From: Saprospiraceae bacterium
GTDB lineage: Bacteria > Bacteroidota > Bacteroidia > Chitinophagales > Saprospiraceae
DNA: 7,146 bases
NCBI GenBank assembly: GCA_020437045.1
Contig: JAGQWV010000115.1
Coordinates: 1 to 7,146, forward strand
Direction: 5' to 3'
Shown here: positions 5,481-7,146 of the stretch, piece after piece
How positions within the stretch are numbered: the first letter of the stretch is position 1
Layout of the letters: each line of letters begins with the position of its first letter
Notes under the pieces: generated by a model
Seen by the model: the letters and a program-made list of their open reading frames with translations, nothing else
Database searches by the model: none
Told to the model about the DNA's origin: nothing
Position numbers and translations under genes: made by a program

Positions 5481-6971
5481 ATGTCTAAATACCTTTTTCT
5501 TCTTCTCATCATTTTTTATTCCTGTGATCAATCAAAGGAGATCTCCCAACCATCACCTCCAAATGTAATTTACATTCTAGCCGACGATCTAGGTATCGGA
5601 GATGTGAGTGCTTATAATGCTGATTCCAAGCTACACACCGAGGCTATCGACCGTTTGGCGAAAGAGGGCATGACCTTCTACGACGCCCACAGTGGCTCTT
5701 CAGTCTGCACTCCCACACGTTATGGTATTCTGACGGGTCGTTACGCCTGGCGAACTCGTTTGGCATCCGGTGTGACCTGGAGTTATGATCCACATCTGAT
5801 TGATCCGCAGCGTACCACAGTTGCCTCCTATTTAAAATCACACCAATATAATACCGGTTGTATCGGCAAATGGCATCTAGGTCTGGATTGGGCAGTCAAT
5901 GACGATAGCAACTATAACTTTATGGCGCCGATCAAGAATGGTCCCCTGGCCAATGGGTTCGACTATTTCTATGGCATAACGGCCTCATTAGATATTCCTC
6001 CCTACTTCTATATTGAAAATGATCACATTACCGCTACCACGATTGACAGCATCGGCGCAATGACCGGAAAAAAATTTTGGAGGGCCAGCCCGATCGGTAA
6101 TGATTTTCGCCATGAAGATGTGCTTCCGAATCTCACTGAACATGCTATTCAATTTATTGCAGAGCAAAGTAAATCTGAAAATCCCTATTTCCTGTATTTT
6201 CCCCTGACCGCTCCTCATACCCCGATTTTACCAACAGAACCTTATCAGGGTAAATCCGGCACCAATGAATATGGCGATTTTGTACTTATGGTCGACAATG
6301 TCGTGCAGCAGATCAGAGAAGCCGTCGAACGGAGTGGAAAGCAGAACAACACTATGATCATTTTTACCAGCGACAATGGCTGTAGCCCCATGGCCGATTT
6401 CGCAGAGTTGGAGACGTTTGGTCATGATCCCAGCTATATCTACCGGGGACATAAAGCTGATATATTCGAAGGGGGCCATCGAATACCTTTGATTGTGTGT
6501 TGGCCGGACAAAATTAAACCAGGTAGCAGCAGCCAGCAAACGACTTGTCTTACCGATTTGATGGCCACCATGGCCGGTATCTTAGGAGACACTTTGCCCA
6601 CCAATGCCGGAGAAGACAGTTATGATTTTTCTCCCCTCCTGGAAAATTCCGACTACCCGGGTACTATCAGAGAAGCCACCGTCCATCATTCAATTGCCGG
6701 TTGTTTCTCCCTGAGGCAAGGAAAGTGGAAGATTTGTTTTTGTCCCGGTTCCGGAGGTTGGAGTCATCCCACTCCAAAAGAGACAGAAACAATGGATTTA
6801 CCACCTATCCAATTATTTGATATCGAATTGGACCCTTCGGAGGAAACCAATGTGGCTGGAGAGCATCCTGATATCGTCCAGAAATTATCCGACCTAATGA
6901 ACCGTTACATCGCTGAAGGTCGCAGTACTCCTGGGTCAAGTCAAAAAAATGACCGGGACATAATCCTCTAA
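5481..6971 (+). CDS. Type I (formylglycine) sulfatase, lipoprotein, arylsulfatase-like
   Basis: A complete S1-family sulfatase of 496 residues that hydrolyses sulfate esters, most likely on a sulfated sugar or glycan. The N-terminus (MSKYLFLLLIIFYSC) is a short lipoprotein signal with Cys15 as the lipidation site, so the enzyme should be membrane-anchored facing the periplasm or cell surface. The following residues DQSKE only weakly resemble a Bacteroidota surface-export signal. The Ca2+-binding pair is Asp35-Asp36 (ADDLG). The signature CTPTRYGILTG (76-86) provides Cys76, converted to formylglycine, and Arg80. Other active-site residues are Lys130 and His132 (GKWH), His246 (APHTP), Asp298-Asn299 (TSDNG) and Lys325 (RGHKADIFEGGHR). 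All catalytic positions are intact. The C-terminal subdomain begins near residue 395 and includes LRQGKWKI and the LFDIELDPSEETN stretch typical of the family. Its subfamily and regioselectivity cannot be assigned here. No maturase gene is in the window, so activation must come from elsewhere. Confidence 0.95.
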   Translation: MSKYLFLLLIIFYSCDQSKEISQPSPPNVIYILADDLGIGDVSAYNADSKLHTEAIDRLAKEGMTFYDAHSGSSVCTPTRYGILTGRYAWRTRLASGVTWSYDPHLIDPQRTTVASYLKSHQYNTGCIGKWHLGLDWAVNDDSNYNFMAPIKNGPLANGFDYFYGITASLDIPPYFYIENDHITATTIDSIGAMTGKKFWRASPIGNDFRHEDVLPNLTEHAIQFIAEQSKSENPYFLYFPLTAPHTPILPTEPYQGKSGTNEYGDFVLMVDNVVQQIREAVERSGKQNNTMIIFTSDNGCSPMADFAELETFGHDPSYIYRGHKADIFEGGHRIPLIVCWPDKIKPGSSSQQTTCLTDLMATMAGILGDTLPTNAGEDSYDFSPLLENSDYPGTIREATVHHSIAGCFSLRQGKWKICFCPGSGGWSHPTPKETETMDLPPIQLFDIELDPSEETNVAGEHPDIVQKLSDLMNRYIAEGRSTPGSSQKNDRDIIL

Positions 6972-7052
6972 ACTGACCCTGAATACTGCCCCCTCTTATA
7001 TAACCACTTTTACAGTGTTCTGATTTTCAATTAATTAGCATTTCAGCTTTTT

Positions 7053-7123
7053 GGTCACTTGCTCTTTGTAAGAGAGACCGGTCTAGCATTTTATAATATC
7101 GCTTTGCGATAGAGGGCCTCTAT
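7053..7123. repeat. Cluster of short inverted repeats
   Basis: Several dyads are packed together. GGTC-CTCTT pairs with AAGAG-GACC (7053-7079, uneven internal loop). A perfect 10-bp palindrome AGACCGGTCT lies at 7075-7084. The hairpin TATCGC-TTT-GCGATA lies at 7097-7111, and ATAGAG-GGC-CTCTAT at 7109-7123. The last two overlap by 3 bp and exclude each other if folded. None is followed by a T-run, so intrinsic termination is not supported. The remainder of 6972-7146 shows no + strand gene. Confidence 0.4.
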
Positions 7124-7146
7124 AGTTTCAGATTTCAGGGCTTCGA
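7091..7146 (-). CDS. Possible C-terminal end of a - strand gene running off the window
   Basis: Reading leftward from the window edge, one frame stays open for 17 codons and ends at TAA (7093-7091). It gives EALKSETIEALYRKAIL, which is a believable amphipathic helical C-terminus. If real, this gene converges on the sulfatase, with the palindrome-rich DNA around its stop codon. The stretch is far too short to identify a family and an open frame this long is common by chance, so this is only a pointer. Confidence 0.22.
   Translation of the reverse strand, partial: EALKSETIEALYRKAIL

Noticed and set aside
7053..7079. Intrinsic terminator for the sulfatase
   Set aside because: The stem is interrupted by an uneven internal loop and no T-run follows on the + strand.

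Overview
The window looks like a stretch of a Bacteroidota chromosome, perhaps a marine or Saprospiraceae-like member. The evidence is moderate GC content, almost no Shine-Dalgarno sequences before starts, a sulfatase with a short hydrophobic lipoprotein signal ending in Cys (typical of Bacteroidota), and an SSS symporter / CBM9-like / sulfatase gene set. The phylum is an inference from gene content and style, not from a marker gene.

Positions 1-78 hold a degenerate repeat of about 10 bp (ATTCGTCATT) and no convincing gene. From 79 to 4534 five genes run on the + strand with gaps of 33, 69, 17 and 2 bp and read as one operon. They encode an enolase-superfamily enzyme with an unusual active-site set (79-1212), a two-domain protein joining an NTF2/SnoaL-like domain to a RidA imine-deaminase domain (1246-2112), an exported CBM9-like carbohydrate-binding protein (2182-2895), a sodium:solute symporter (2913-4394), and a 45-residue single-span membrane protein (4397-4534). 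The last is too short for ordinary ORF thresholds and sits directly behind the symporter.

An AT-rich gap (4535-4647) with a long stem-loop separates this operon from a convergent HAD-family hydrolase on the - strand (4648-5343). A divergent promoter gap (5344-5480) carries a pair of near-identical direct repeats. Next comes a complete type I (formylglycine, Cys-type) sulfatase lipoprotein on the + strand (5481-6971). The last 175 bp are non-coding on the + strand, rich in short palindromes, and may contain the very end of a - strand gene that continues beyond the window.

Working model (inference): the operon imports a small sugar or sugar acid by sodium symport and dehydrates or isomerises it with the enolase-superfamily enzyme. 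The CBM9-like protein binds glycan in the periplasm, and the RidA fusion clears a reactive enamine/imine or related intermediate. The nearby sulfatase hints that the parent glycan is sulfated, but it is not in the operon. No SusC/SusD pair, glycoside hydrolase, polysaccharide lyase, sulfatase-maturing enzyme or regulator is visible. The two most novel-looking items are the NTF2-RidA fusion and the tiny membrane protein paired with the symporter.
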